Shown piece after piece: positions 16,994 to 26,200 of a stretch of 33,207 bases of DNA. Below the pieces are notes generated by a model. That model saw only the letters and a list, made by a program, of their open reading frames with translations, was not told where the DNA came from and did no database searches. The position numbers were made by a program, and so were the translations under genes. Each line of letters opens with the position of its first letter. Position 1 is the stretch's first letter. This DNA comes from Candidatus Eiseniibacteriota bacterium (GTDB taxonomy: Bacteria > Eisenbacteria > RBG-16-71-46 > CAIMUX01 > WJJG01), in contig JAGMBO010000072.1 of assembly GCA_023129715.1 (NCBI GenBank), forward strand, positions 1-33,207. Reading direction: 5' to 3'.

Positions 16994-18901
16994 ATGGAAG
17001 AAGAACGCGAAGGCAATGAGGCTCTGGCCCGGCTCCGCGAGGCCTACCCGGAGAAGTTCGCGTCCGAAGAGCGCATCTTCGAGCATGTGCACCGCGGCGA
17101 CCGGATCTTTATTGCCACCGCCTGCGGTGAGCCGCAATACCTGGTCAAGGCGCTCATCGAGTATGTCGAGTCGCACCCCAAGGCGGTCTTCGACGCCGAG
17201 GTGATCCATGTCTGGACCCTCGGCCTGGCGCCCTATACGAATGCCAAGTTCAAGAAGAACTTCCGCCACAACTCGTTCTTCATCGCCGACAACACGCGCC
17301 AAGCAGTCAACCAAGGACTGGCCGACTACTCGCCGATCTTCCTCTCCCAGGTTCCCAGCCTGTTCCGCAGCGGCGGCGTCGAGGTCGAGGTCGCTCTGAT
17401 CCAGACCTCACCCCCCGACGAGCATGGCTACATGAGCCTCGGCGTCAGCGTCGACATCACCAAGGCGGCGGTCGAGACGGCACGCATCGTGATCGCCCAG
17501 ATCAATCGCCATATGCCGCGCATCCATGGCGACACCTTCGTGCACGTCAGCGACGTCGGCTTCCTCGTACCCCACGACGAACCGCTGCTCGAGTATGCGG
17601 CAGCCGCCCCCGATGAGATCGCCCAACGGATCGGCCGCTACGTCTCGCGCATCGTCCAGGACGGCGATACGATCCAGGTCGGCTACGGCAGCCTGCCGAA
17701 CGCGATCATGGCGAATCTGAGCGAGAAACGCCATCTCGGCGTGCACACCGAGCTGCTCGGCGACGGCATCGTGCACTTGATGAAGTCAGGCGTCGTCGAC
17801 AACTCGCGCAAGAGTATCGACCGGGGCAAGTCAGTCGCCTCGTTCAGCATGGGCCGCCCCGAAACCTATCAATTCCTCGATGACAACCCGGCGGTCGAGT
17901 TCCGCCCGATCGACTACACCAACAATCCGCTGGTCATCGCCCAGATCGAGAACATGACCGCGATCAACGCGGCGCTGCAGATCGACCTCACTGGGCAGGC
18001 GACCGCGGAGTCTCTCGGGGCGACTTTCTACAGCGGCATCGGCGGACAGGCCGACTTCATGCGGGGGGCGGTCCTCGCCCCCGGAGGCAAGACGATTCTG
18101 AACCTCCCCTCGACGGCCCGGGGAGGAGAGCTCTCGCGGATCGTGCCTTTCTTAAGCGAAGGCGCCGGCGTCACACTCGGGCGCGGCGACATCCACTATG
18201 TTGTCACCGAGTATGGCGTGGCCTACCTGCACGGCAAGAACATCCGCGAGCGAGCCATGGCCCTGATCGCGATCGCCCACCCGAAGTTCCGGCCCGAGCT
18301 GATCAACGAGGCCAAGCGCCGCGGCCTGATCTACAAGGACCAAGCCTTCGTCCCGGGGAAAAAGGGCGAGTATCGCGAGTCACTGGAGACCCGCCGCACG
18401 ACGCGCCAGGGCCTGCCGCGCCTGCTGCGGCCGGTCAAGATCAGCGACGAGCCGATGCTCAAGGAGTTCTTCTACTCGTTGTCGGATCAGAGCATCTACC
18501 GCCGGTTCATCTCGCAGCGCAAGGACATGCCTCACGAGCGACTGCAGGAATTTGCGGTCATCGACTACACGCGCGAGATCGTGATCCTCGTCTTGATCGA
18601 ACATCTGGAAAAGCCCGACGAGTTGATCGCCGTTGGCCAATACGGTATCGATGAGAACACGCACTCGGCCGAAGTCGCCCTGGTCGTGCGCGACGACCAC
18701 CAGGGCCAGGGCGTCGGCTGGGAGTTGCTCTCCTATCTGACCCAACTCGCCCGGGCCGAGGGGCTCCTGGGCTTCACCGCCGAGGTGCTCATTGAGAACA
18801 CGCCGATGCTGCGTCTCTTCGAGAAGATGGGCTTCGACATCGAGCGCCGCACGGCGGAGGGAGTCTGCGAGCTGCGAATGCGATTCAGAGGAACCTCATG
18901 A
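16994..18901 (+). CDS. Acetyl-CoA hydrolase/transferase fused to a GNAT acetyltransferase domain
   Basis: A 635-aa cytoplasmic protein. Residues ~1-430 are a family I CoA-transferase/acetyl-CoA hydrolase (4-hydroxybutyrate CoA-transferase-like). They include GYGSLPNAIM, then LGVHTELLGDG with the probable catalytic Glu near residue 253, then GIGGQADFMRGA for the CoA site. Residues ~450-635 are a GNAT domain with acetyl-CoA-binding motif A in VVRDDHQGQGVG near residue 570 and NTPMLRLFEKMGF. The fusion could move CoA between acids while the GNAT part acetylates a protein or small molecule according to acetyl-CoA supply (inference). The ATG at 16994 follows GGAGCAGGA; an in-frame ATG at 16970 has a poorer site. 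The stop overlaps the next start as ATGA, so the two genes are coupled. It is the first gene of a three-gene operon. Confidence 0.9.
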   Translation: MEEEREGNEALARLREAYPEKFASEERIFEHVHRGDRIFIATACGEPQYLVKALIEYVESHPKAVFDAEVIHVWTLGLAPYTNAKFKKNFRHNSFFIADNTRQAVNQGLADYSPIFLSQVPSLFRSGGVEVEVALIQTSPPDEHGYMSLGVSVDITKAAVETARIVIAQINRHMPRIHGDTFVHVSDVGFLVPHDEPLLEYAAAAPDEIAQRIGRYVSRIVQDGDTIQVGYGSLPNAIMANLSEKRHLGVHTELLGDGIVHLMKSGVVDNSRKSIDRGKSVASFSMGRPETYQFLDDNPAVEFRPIDYTNNPLVIAQIENMTAINAALQIDLTGQATAESLGATFYSGIGGQADFMRGAVLAPGGKTILNLPSTARGGELSRIVPFLSEGAGVTLGRGDIHYVVTEYGVAYLHGKNIRERAMALIAIAHPKFRPELINEAKRRGLIYKDQAFVPGKKGEYRESLETRRTTRQGLPRLLRPVKISDEPMLKEFFYSLSDQSIYRRFISQRKDMPHERLQEFAVIDYTREIVILVLIEHLEKPDELIAVGQYGIDENTHSAEVALVVRDDHQGQGVGWELLSYLTQLARAEGLLGFTAEVLIENTPMLRLFEKMGFDIERRTAEGVCELRMRFRGTS

Positions 18902-21036
18902 GCACGAAGAGCACCGAGATCAAGAGTCTTTTCGAACCCCGCTCGGTCGCCGTGATCGGAGCCTCGCACGATCCGGCCAAGATCGGCCATACGATCCTGG
19001 CCAATATCATCACCTCCGGCTATCGCGGGAAGATCTACCCGATCAACCCGAAGGGCGGAACGATCCTTGATCTTCCGGTCTACGAGAGCATCGGCGCAAT
19101 CGACGGGGAGCTTGATGTCGCCTGCACGTGCGTGCCGGGCAAGTACGTCTTCGGCGCCGTCAAGGAAACCGCCGCCGCGGGCACGAAGTTCAATCTGATC
19201 ATCTCCTCGGGATTCTCCGAGATCGGCAACATCGAAGAGGAGCGCCGCATCGTTGCCTATGCGCGCGAGCATGGCATGCGTATTCTGGGACCCAACATCT
19301 TCGGCATGTTCTCCGCCGCCGCCTCGATGGACATGACCTTCGGCCCGGGTGGGATCTTGCCCGGCAGTGTCGCGATCATCACTCAGAGCGGAGCGCTCGG
19401 CCTGGCGATGATCGGCAAGACCGCCTCGGAGAACATCGGCATCTCGACGATGATCTCGGTCGGCAACAAGGCGGACATCAATGAAAGCGACTTGCTGGAG
19501 TACCTGATCGACGATCAGCACACGCACGCCATCATGATGTACATCGAGGGCGTGCGCGAGGGCGGCCCGCTGGTCGATGTGCTCCGGCGCGCGACGGCCA
19601 AGAAACCGGTGATCGTGATCAAGTCGGGACGCTCGAAACGCGGCGCCGCCGCTGCTGCCTCGCACACGGGGTCGCTGGCCGGATCGGACGAGATCTTCGA
19701 TGCCATCATGCGTCAGTGCGGAGTCCTGCGGGCCGAGAGCATCAAGGAGGGCTTCAACCTCTGTAAGTTCCTCGCTCGCACCAAGGTGCCGGATGGGAAG
19801 AACACCGTGATCATCACCAATGGGGGCGGCATCGGGGTGCTGGCCACCGATGCCTGCGAGAAGTATGGCGTCCAGCTACTGGATGACACCCAACGCCTGC
19901 ATGAGATCTTCAGTCCGGTGACGCCCAGCTTCGGCTCGACCAAGAACCCGATCGATCTTACCGGTGGCGCGGTGGCCAAGGACTACAGCACTGCACTGGG
20001 CGCCGCGCTGGAGAACGATGCGATCCAGGCCGTGATTGCGCTCTACTGCGAAACGGCGATGTTCGACGTCACCAACTTGTGGGAGATGGTCGCCCAGAAC
20101 CACGAACGCTACCAGGAAGCGGGGAAACCGATCGTTTTCTCCGCCTTCGGGGGTGAACGCATCGATGAGCAGATCAGGGCCCTCGCCAAGGAGAAGGTGC
20201 CGATCTTCGACGACGTCTACGAGGCGGTCTCCTGTCTGGGAGGGCTCTACCGCCATCACGACCATCTGACCAATCCGCCCCTGGCCCCCGAGGAGGTCGA
20301 ACTTGATGTCGCGGCGATCGAGGCAATCATCCGCGGCGCACGCGCCGAGGGGCGCACATTCCTGCTGGCTGATGAGGGGCACAAATTGATGGAGATCGTC
20401 GGTATCCGCCTGCCCCAGAGCCTGGTGGCTCGCAGCATCGAGGAAGCGGTCGCGCACGCCGAACGAATCGGCTGTCCGGTCGCGATGAAGGTCGTCTCGC
20501 GCGACATCCTGCACAAGAGCGATGCGGGCGGTGTCGCCCTCGATCTCGACAATCGCGAAGAAGTCGTCGACGCCTATCAGGCGATCATGCGCAGCTGCCG
20601 CGAGGTGGTCCCCCACGCCAACATCACCGGTATCGAGGTAGCCGAGATGGTTCCCCCAGGGCTGGAGCTGATCGTCGGCGCCCGTCGCGACCCCGGTTTC
20701 GGACCGATCGTCATGTTCGGCCACGGGGGCATTTACGTCGAGGTGATGAAGGATGTCTCCTTCCGCGCCGTGCCAACCAATCGCGCCGAGGCGCTCACGA
20801 TGATGCAGGAGATCCGCGCCTATCCGCTGCTGCAGGGCGTCCGCGGGGAGGACCCCAAGGACACCGAGAGTGTCATCGACGCGATCCTGCGCGTGGCGAC
20901 CGTGATCAGGAAGTGCAAAAGCATCACTGACATAGAGGTCAATCCGCTGATAGCATACGAAGAGGGTGAGGGATCCAAGGCAGTCGATGTCAGGGTCCTC
21001 CTTTCCACGAGTGAGGGAGGTAGGTCAGATGCGTAG
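18898..21036 (+). CDS. Acyl/acetate-CoA ligase (ADP-forming), fused alpha and beta parts
   Basis: A 712-aa cytoplasmic ADP-forming acyl-CoA synthetase that makes ATP from acetyl- or acyl-CoA, ADP and phosphate, or runs in reverse. The CoA-binding Rossmann domain is at ~1-130 (SVAVIGASHDPAKIG, IYPINPKG). The succinyl-CoA-ligase-like domain carries the phospho-acceptor His in AASHTGSLAGSD (His256). A ligase-CoA domain follows (NGGGIGVLATDACE), then an ATP-grasp domain at ~490-712 (VAMKVVSRDILHKSDAGGV, GARRDPGFGPIVMFG, DIEVNPL). The length fits the fused enzyme without the GNAT domain that PatZ-type relatives carry; here the GNAT domain is on the upstream gene instead. The ATG has AGAGGA upstream and overlaps the previous stop. 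The end overlaps the next gene by eight bases. Acyl specificity is not readable. Confidence 0.93.
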   Translation: MSTKSTEIKSLFEPRSVAVIGASHDPAKIGHTILANIITSGYRGKIYPINPKGGTILDLPVYESIGAIDGELDVACTCVPGKYVFGAVKETAAAGTKFNLIISSGFSEIGNIEEERRIVAYAREHGMRILGPNIFGMFSAAASMDMTFGPGGILPGSVAIITQSGALGLAMIGKTASENIGISTMISVGNKADINESDLLEYLIDDQHTHAIMMYIEGVREGGPLVDVLRRATAKKPVIVIKSGRSKRGAAAAASHTGSLAGSDEIFDAIMRQCGVLRAESIKEGFNLCKFLARTKVPDGKNTVIITNGGGIGVLATDACEKYGVQLLDDTQRLHEIFSPVTPSFGSTKNPIDLTGGAVAKDYSTALGAALENDAIQAVIALYCETAMFDVTNLWEMVAQNHERYQEAGKPIVFSAFGGERIDEQIRALAKEKVPIFDDVYEAVSCLGGLYRHHDHLTNPPLAPEEVELDVAAIEAIIRGARAEGRTFLLADEGHKLMEIVGIRLPQSLVARSIEEAVAHAERIGCPVAMKVVSRDILHKSDAGGVALDLDNREEVVDAYQAIMRSCREVVPHANITGIEVAEMVPPGLELIVGARRDPGFGPIVMFGHGGIYVEVMKDVSFRAVPTNRAEALTMMQEIRAYPLLQGVRGEDPKDTESVIDAILRVATVIRKCKSITDIEVNPLIAYEEGEGSKAVDVRVLLSTSEGGRSDA

Positions 21037-22069
21037 GCTGATCATTGCGTCGATGCGCAAGAGCGCCGGGAAGACCAGCGTGATCGTCGGTCTTGGGAAG
21101 GCCATGCAGAAAAAGATCGGCTACCTCAAGCCGTTCGGCGATCGCCTGCTCTATCGCAAGAAGCGGCTCTGGGACTATGACTCCGCTCTGGTAACCCGCA
21201 TCTTCGGACTCGATGAGAGTCCCGAGGACATGAGCCTCGGCTTCGATCACTCCAAGCTGCGCTTCATGTACGACGACGCCGGTACTCAGGAGAAGCTGCA
21301 GGAGATGCTGGCGGGCACCGCGTCGGGCAAAGAGGTCATGCTGATCGAGGGAGGCAAGGAGATCAGCTACGGCATCTCCGTGCATCTCGATCCACTGACG
21401 CTGGCCCGCCACATGGATGCGACCCTCGTCCTCGTCGTCAGCGGCGACGAGGGGACGATCCTCGACGAGGCCACCTTCATCAAACAGCACATCCGCACCG
21501 AGGACGTGGGCTTCGCTGGTGTGATTGTCAATCAGATTCACGATCTGGAGGATTTTAGGAACAACTACCAGAAGGCGATCGAGGAACTCGGCATTCCCGT
21601 GCTGGGAGTGCTCCCCTTCCAGGATCAACTGACCCACCTCTCGCTCGCCTTTCTTGCCGAGTGCCTCTTCGCCAAGGTCATCGCCGGCGAGGCGGGGCTG
21701 CAGCGGGTGGTCAAGGATATCTTCGTCGGCGCGATGTCGACCGATGCCGCGCTGCGTAATCCCTTCTTCACCAAGAGCAACAAGCTGCTGATCACCAGCG
21801 GCGACCGCAGTGACATGATCCTGGCGGCGCTGGAGGGCGACACCTCGGGAATCGTGCTGACGAACAACATCCTGCCCCCCGCGAACATCATCTCCCGCGC
21901 CGCCGAGCGCAACGTGCCGTTGCTGCTGATCGCCGCGGACACCTACGAGGCGGCCAAGCAGGTCGACAACACCGAGCGCCTGCTGACGAGCGAGGATGAA
22001 GAGAAGATCGCCCTGTTGGGCAAGATGATCGGAGAGCACATCGACGTACGCGCGCTGCTGGAGGGCTAG
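21029..22069 (+). CDS. Phosphotransacetylase-like P-loop protein with DRTGG-type domain
   Basis: A 346-aa cytoplasmic protein related to the N-terminal regulatory part of long phosphotransacetylases. A BioD-like P-loop NTPase domain has KSAGKTS at residues 11-17, VMLIEGGKE near 105 and a strand VGFAGVIVNQI. A C-terminal DRTGG-type domain (~240-346) includes LLITSGDRSDMILAAL, TSGIVLTNN and VPLLLIAADTYEAA. The catalytic phosphotransacetylase domain is absent, so it is probably a nucleotide-dependent regulator or ligand sensor for the CoA enzymes upstream and not an acetyltransferase (inference). The ATG at 21029 follows GGGAGG by eight bases and overlaps the previous gene by eight bases. The operon seems to end here, with a 79-bp gap before the radical SAM gene. 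Confidence 0.85.
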   Translation: MRRLIIASMRKSAGKTSVIVGLGKAMQKKIGYLKPFGDRLLYRKKRLWDYDSALVTRIFGLDESPEDMSLGFDHSKLRFMYDDAGTQEKLQEMLAGTASGKEVMLIEGGKEISYGISVHLDPLTLARHMDATLVLVVSGDEGTILDEATFIKQHIRTEDVGFAGVIVNQIHDLEDFRNNYQKAIEELGIPVLGVLPFQDQLTHLSLAFLAECLFAKVIAGEAGLQRVVKDIFVGAMSTDAALRNPFFTKSNKLLITSGDRSDMILAALEGDTSGIVLTNNILPPANIISRAAERNVPLLLIAADTYEAAKQVDNTERLLTSEDEEKIALLGKMIGEHIDVRALLEG

Positions 22070-22148
22070 CCCCGGGACGATCCGACGCGCAATCGGGAAC
22101 AGCCTCGGGCGAGACCCCGATCCGCTCGCGAGCATAGGACAATCACCG

Positions 22149-23207
22149 ATGGACAGCGTCCCCGCGCTGGAACTCCCGCCCTACCGGCCGCCGAGCGAGG
22201 CGGCCTCGGTACTCGTGCGAGTAACACGCGGCTGTGCCTGGAACCGCTGTCGCTTCTGCGGCATGTACAAGGATCTGCGCTTCTCGATTCGCGGCCTGGA
22301 AGAGATCGAGGCGGACCTCGCCATGCTGCGGGCGGCCTGGCCCGAGGCGCACTCGGTCTTCTTGGGCGATTCCGACAGCCTCGTTCATCCACAACTCCCC
22401 GCGATTGTGCGCGCCGTGCGCCGCACCTTTCCCGAGGCCGAGCGGATCACTTCCTACGCCCGCCTGCACACGCTCTGGCGGCGCCCGGCGGAGTTCCTGC
22501 AGGAACTTCGGGAAGCGGGTCTCACCCGCATCCATGCTGGACTCGAGTCCGGATCGCAGGTGGTTCTTGAGCAGGTGGCGAAGGGCATCGAGCCCGAGCG
22601 CGCCCAGGGGGCCGTGCAGAAGGCGCTGGCCGCAGGCTTCGATCTGAGTCTGTATGTCCTCAGCGGGCTGGGCGGCTCAACTGCCTGGGAGGCGCACGCC
22701 CGCGAGACCGCCGCGGTCTTGGCCGCGGTGCCTCCTCATTTCCTGCGCCTGCGCACGCTCGTGCTGCTGCCCGGCACACCGCTCTTCGACGCCTGGCAGG
22801 CAGGCGAGTTCGAACCGGCCGATCCGCTGACCCGGCTGCGGGAGACACAGCTGTTGCTGACCGAATTGAATGCCCGGCTCAACGGGCTTCCGTGCACCCC
22901 ACCCGCTGCGGGAGAGGAATCCCACGCTCGAGCAGGACGAAGCGCCCCCACCAGGCACAGAGAACCTGCCGATCCTGCGTCGCGCGAAATCGAGATCTGC
23001 AGTGACCACTTCTCGAACTACATCTGGGCGAACGGCGAGATGATCTATGGCGGCATCAATGGCTTCCTGCCGGGCGATGTGGAGTTGATCCTCGCGGCGC
23101 TCGATGCGGCCATCGTCGCCGCCCGCAACAGCCACCAGGTTCAAGACCCGGCATCCCTCGCCCGCGCGGGACGCATGACGGAACTCTACCGCGCCGGAGC
23201 ACTCTGA
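22149..23207 (+). CDS. Radical SAM protein with CX4CX2C cluster motif
   Basis: A 352-aa radical SAM enzyme of unknown reaction. The 4Fe-4S ligands are Cys29, Cys34 and Cys37 in GCAWNRCRFCGMYK, that is CX4CX2C and not CX3CX2C; I recall TRGCPWNRCxFCGMYK-type relatives with the same spacing. The TIM-barrel strands continue with VFLGDSDSLVHP, ITSYARLHT, RIHAGLESGSQVVL and YVLSGLGGS, typical of Elp3/HemN-like radical SAM folds. Residues ~250-280 form a low-complexity insert before the C-terminal SDHFSNYIWANGEMIYGGINGFLPGD segment. The ATG at 22149 has only AGGA about nine bases upstream. It lies 79 bp after the acyl-CoA operon and may be co-transcribed. The substrate is unknown. Confidence 0.87.
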   Translation: MDSVPALELPPYRPPSEAASVLVRVTRGCAWNRCRFCGMYKDLRFSIRGLEEIEADLAMLRAAWPEAHSVFLGDSDSLVHPQLPAIVRAVRRTFPEAERITSYARLHTLWRRPAEFLQELREAGLTRIHAGLESGSQVVLEQVAKGIEPERAQGAVQKALAAGFDLSLYVLSGLGGSTAWEAHARETAAVLAAVPPHFLRLRTLVLLPGTPLFDAWQAGEFEPADPLTRLRETQLLLTELNARLNGLPCTPPAAGEESHARAGRSAPTRHREPADPASREIEICSDHFSNYIWANGEMIYGGINGFLPGDVELILAALDAAIVAARNSHQVQDPASLARAGRMTELYRAGAL

Positions 23208-23218
23208 CTGGGCGGCGA

Positions 23219-23241
23219 CAGGCATGCGCCTGCTTCCAGGC
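23219..23241. terminator. Possible bidirectional hairpin between convergent genes
   Basis: CAGGC-ATGC-GCCTG-CTTC-CAGGC allows two mutually exclusive 5-bp hairpins. It lies in the 61-bp gap between the converging radical SAM and 1208-aa genes. No T-run is present, so this is a weak call. Confidence 0.3.
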
Positions 23242-23268
23242 TGCTCACCAAAGGCTAGTGAACAGGCG

Positions 23269-26200
23269 TCATTTCAGAAACGTCATCTTGCATGTTTTCG
23301 TGTACGAGCCCGCCTTCAGGCGATAGACGTACGTTCCCGCGGCGACGATCTCTCCGCGATGGTCGCGACCGGTCCAGGTCACCGCATGGCGGCCGGCGGG
23401 CAGGGTCCCGCCCACCAAGGTGACGATCCACCGCCCGTCCAGACCGAACACCGAAAGCTCGACGGTCTCCGTCCCCGGCAGATCGAATTCGATTCGGGTG
23501 GCAGGTTTGAAGGGATTGGGATAATTGGGGAACGCCTGGTGCAGAACAGGCATCCCCGGAATCGCGGTGGCGGTTTCGACCTCGCAGGGAATGGCCGCGT
23601 TGCGCGAGTCGCGTGCATCGACAGCCACGTTGGCCGGGACGTGACCCTCCGCCACCGTCACCCGCAGCAATTCGCCCTTGCCCCGGATCCGCGCGCCGTC
23701 GCTCAACAGGGCCAGGCCCGTGTCCAGACCATTGCGGTCGATGTTGCGGAGGAAGACTGGGCAGTCCTGCCCTGCCAGCAGTTCGCCGGCGGACAGCGAA
23801 AGGACGGTGCCGGCGGGCAAATCGGCCTTCAGGTTCAAACCCTTCAGATCCGCGCACGGTTCGACCAGGCCCAGCGACCAGGCGTCGGCCTCGACCTCGG
23901 TCCAGGCGAACCTCGCAAAAACGTCGGTTCCCGCCGGGGACTTGGTGAACACCGCATCGAAGTTGACGGCCATGATCATCAGATCGTCGAACCCGATGAT
24001 GTCGTCCGGCTGGGGAATGCCCACGCCGGTATAGTCGTCGGTGGGTCCCACGTCGCATTCGTTGTTGTATCCCGCATCGCCGTCATGGGTGCCGTAGCAC
24101 AGCGAGAGCCCGGCGGTGATGTCCGGGCCGATCGTGATGGCGCCGTCACCGTCTATGTCGCCCAGCAGGTAGCTGGTGGCCGGGCCGTTGCCAGTGGCCC
24201 TGGGCCCGTAGAGTCCCTCGGCGTCTGCGGCGAAGACCTCGTAGTAGTAGATCCCCCGCACCAGACCGCCCGGGCCGTCAACGTCGGTGAAGGCCTCCTC
24301 GCCGGGCTGGACCGTTCCCGCCAGTTCCCATTCCGGGCTCGCCAAGGCCCCGGCCCGGCTGAGCGGGCGCGTGGGGACGACGTCGTTGGGAAGGCCGCCG
24401 TACTCCGGATAAGCCGAGGCGCCGCCCAGATCGTCGTCGTACCAGAAGCCGCGCCAGATCTCCAGGCTGGTGAGGTCGGCGTCGGAGGGATCCTGCCAGG
24501 TGACGAAGATCTTAAGATTGCCCGGCTCCGCAGTCAGGGCAGTGACTGCCGCCGGGGCTGAGCAGTCAACGGTGATCGTCGCGCCGACGCTGTTCAGGAC
24601 AGGCGGCGGCACCAGGTCGATGGGATCGACGGTCACGCTCTCGATGAGCACCTGGCCCGTGCCGTCGGACACACCCTGAAAATCGATCGTGAACAGGTCC
24701 GAGTCCGAGGGGATACCGAAAGGCAGGGCCGAGTCGCCGTTGATCGAGTAGGTGATTGTCCAGTCGTCCACGGCGTTCTGGGTGACCGTGGAGGTGACGT
24801 CGCCGGTTCCGCTTGGATCAAGGACAGTCACATTGCTGTTGTCGAACGAGAGACCGCCATTGCTCTGCACCCGAATGCTGTAGCCTCGGATGTACTCGCA
24901 GCCCTGGGTGAAGTGGAAATCCACCTGCTTGGACTGACCGCACCCGATGGGGTCGGCGTCCACGGGCAGGGCCTCGAAGAGAGCCGCCGCCCCGCAGATG
25001 CTGAGGATATCGATGGCTACCTGACCGTACGGATTCCAATAACTGCCCGCCGACTCTGTTGCTTCGATCCTGAGGGTGTGGGAACCAACGTGGGATGAAA
25101 CGTCGAAGCTATGCCAGTACCAGTTTTCCCCCGGGTCGCCTGTCTCGATGCTGCCGATCAGGGAGCCATTGATGTAATAGCTCTGATCGTCGGTGCTGGC
25201 GCCGTCCAGGTAGCGCACCCAGAGGGTCTTAGTCCCTTCGACCGGACCGAAGTCCAGGTCGATGTCCGCCCAGGGTTCGTGGGGCAAGTCGTACTCAGTG
25301 GGCGACCAGACCGGACGACAGGAACCCGGGGAGATCCCGCCGTAGTTGCCGCCGATGGTGCCGGGAGCGGTGGGACCCCAGCCGAGCATGTTGTATGGCG
25401 CCTCCCCCATGACTGTCTGGTTCTCGGATGCCAGGGTACCGATGTCGATGTAGTCACAATTGCCCACCGGATTGGGGGCTGCGTTCACCGTCAAGACGCT
25501 TGAGGCGTCGGGCGAACCAGGCGGCGATTCCGGGTTGCCGGCGTTGTCCGTGGCCACCGTGTAGAAATCGTAGTCGCCGTCGCCGGGGATGACGAAGTCG
25601 ATCGGACTGGACGAGAAGGTCCCACCGTACTGCGCATAGGCGCCGCCGTCCACGCGGTAGTGGAGCTCGACGAAATCCACCCCACTGACCACGTCACTCG
25701 CCGTGTAGGGAATGCTCAGGCTGTAGCCGGTGTAGGAGCCGGGCAGCGAGCCCACGGACGAGGCGGGCGCGGTGGCGTCCTGGGTGGAGAAGACGGTCGC
25801 GGACCAGGCGGAATCCAACTTGGACCCGTTGCTCGCCTTTACGCGGTAGTAATAGATCTGGCCTTCGACCAGGCCGGCAAACGTTTGGGAGAGGCCGGCT
25901 ATCCAGCCCGATGTGGGGTGAACCGTGCCAAAGTCGGGCGCGGTGGAGCATTCGACGTAATACTGGATCGCCCCGGTCACGCTGTTCCAGGAGACGGTGT
26001 TGTCCGAGCCCGCAGTGAAGGCCGGTTCGGCAATCATCGTCGGCGGGAACAGCCCCGCGCCGATATTGAACTGGATGTCGTCGTAGACCATCGCCGGCGC
26101 CCAATTGCCGTCGGCGGTATGAAAGCTTTCCTCGGTCAGAAGGATGCGGCAAAGGTAGGCGTTCTGGGACAGAGCTGTCTGGCCGTCGCAAAGCCGCTCG

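Noticed and set aside
16588-17016. N-terminal extension of FetA
   Set aside because: The upstream frame is low-complexity, and the ABC domain begins right after the TTG at 16587, which is preceded by GGAGG.
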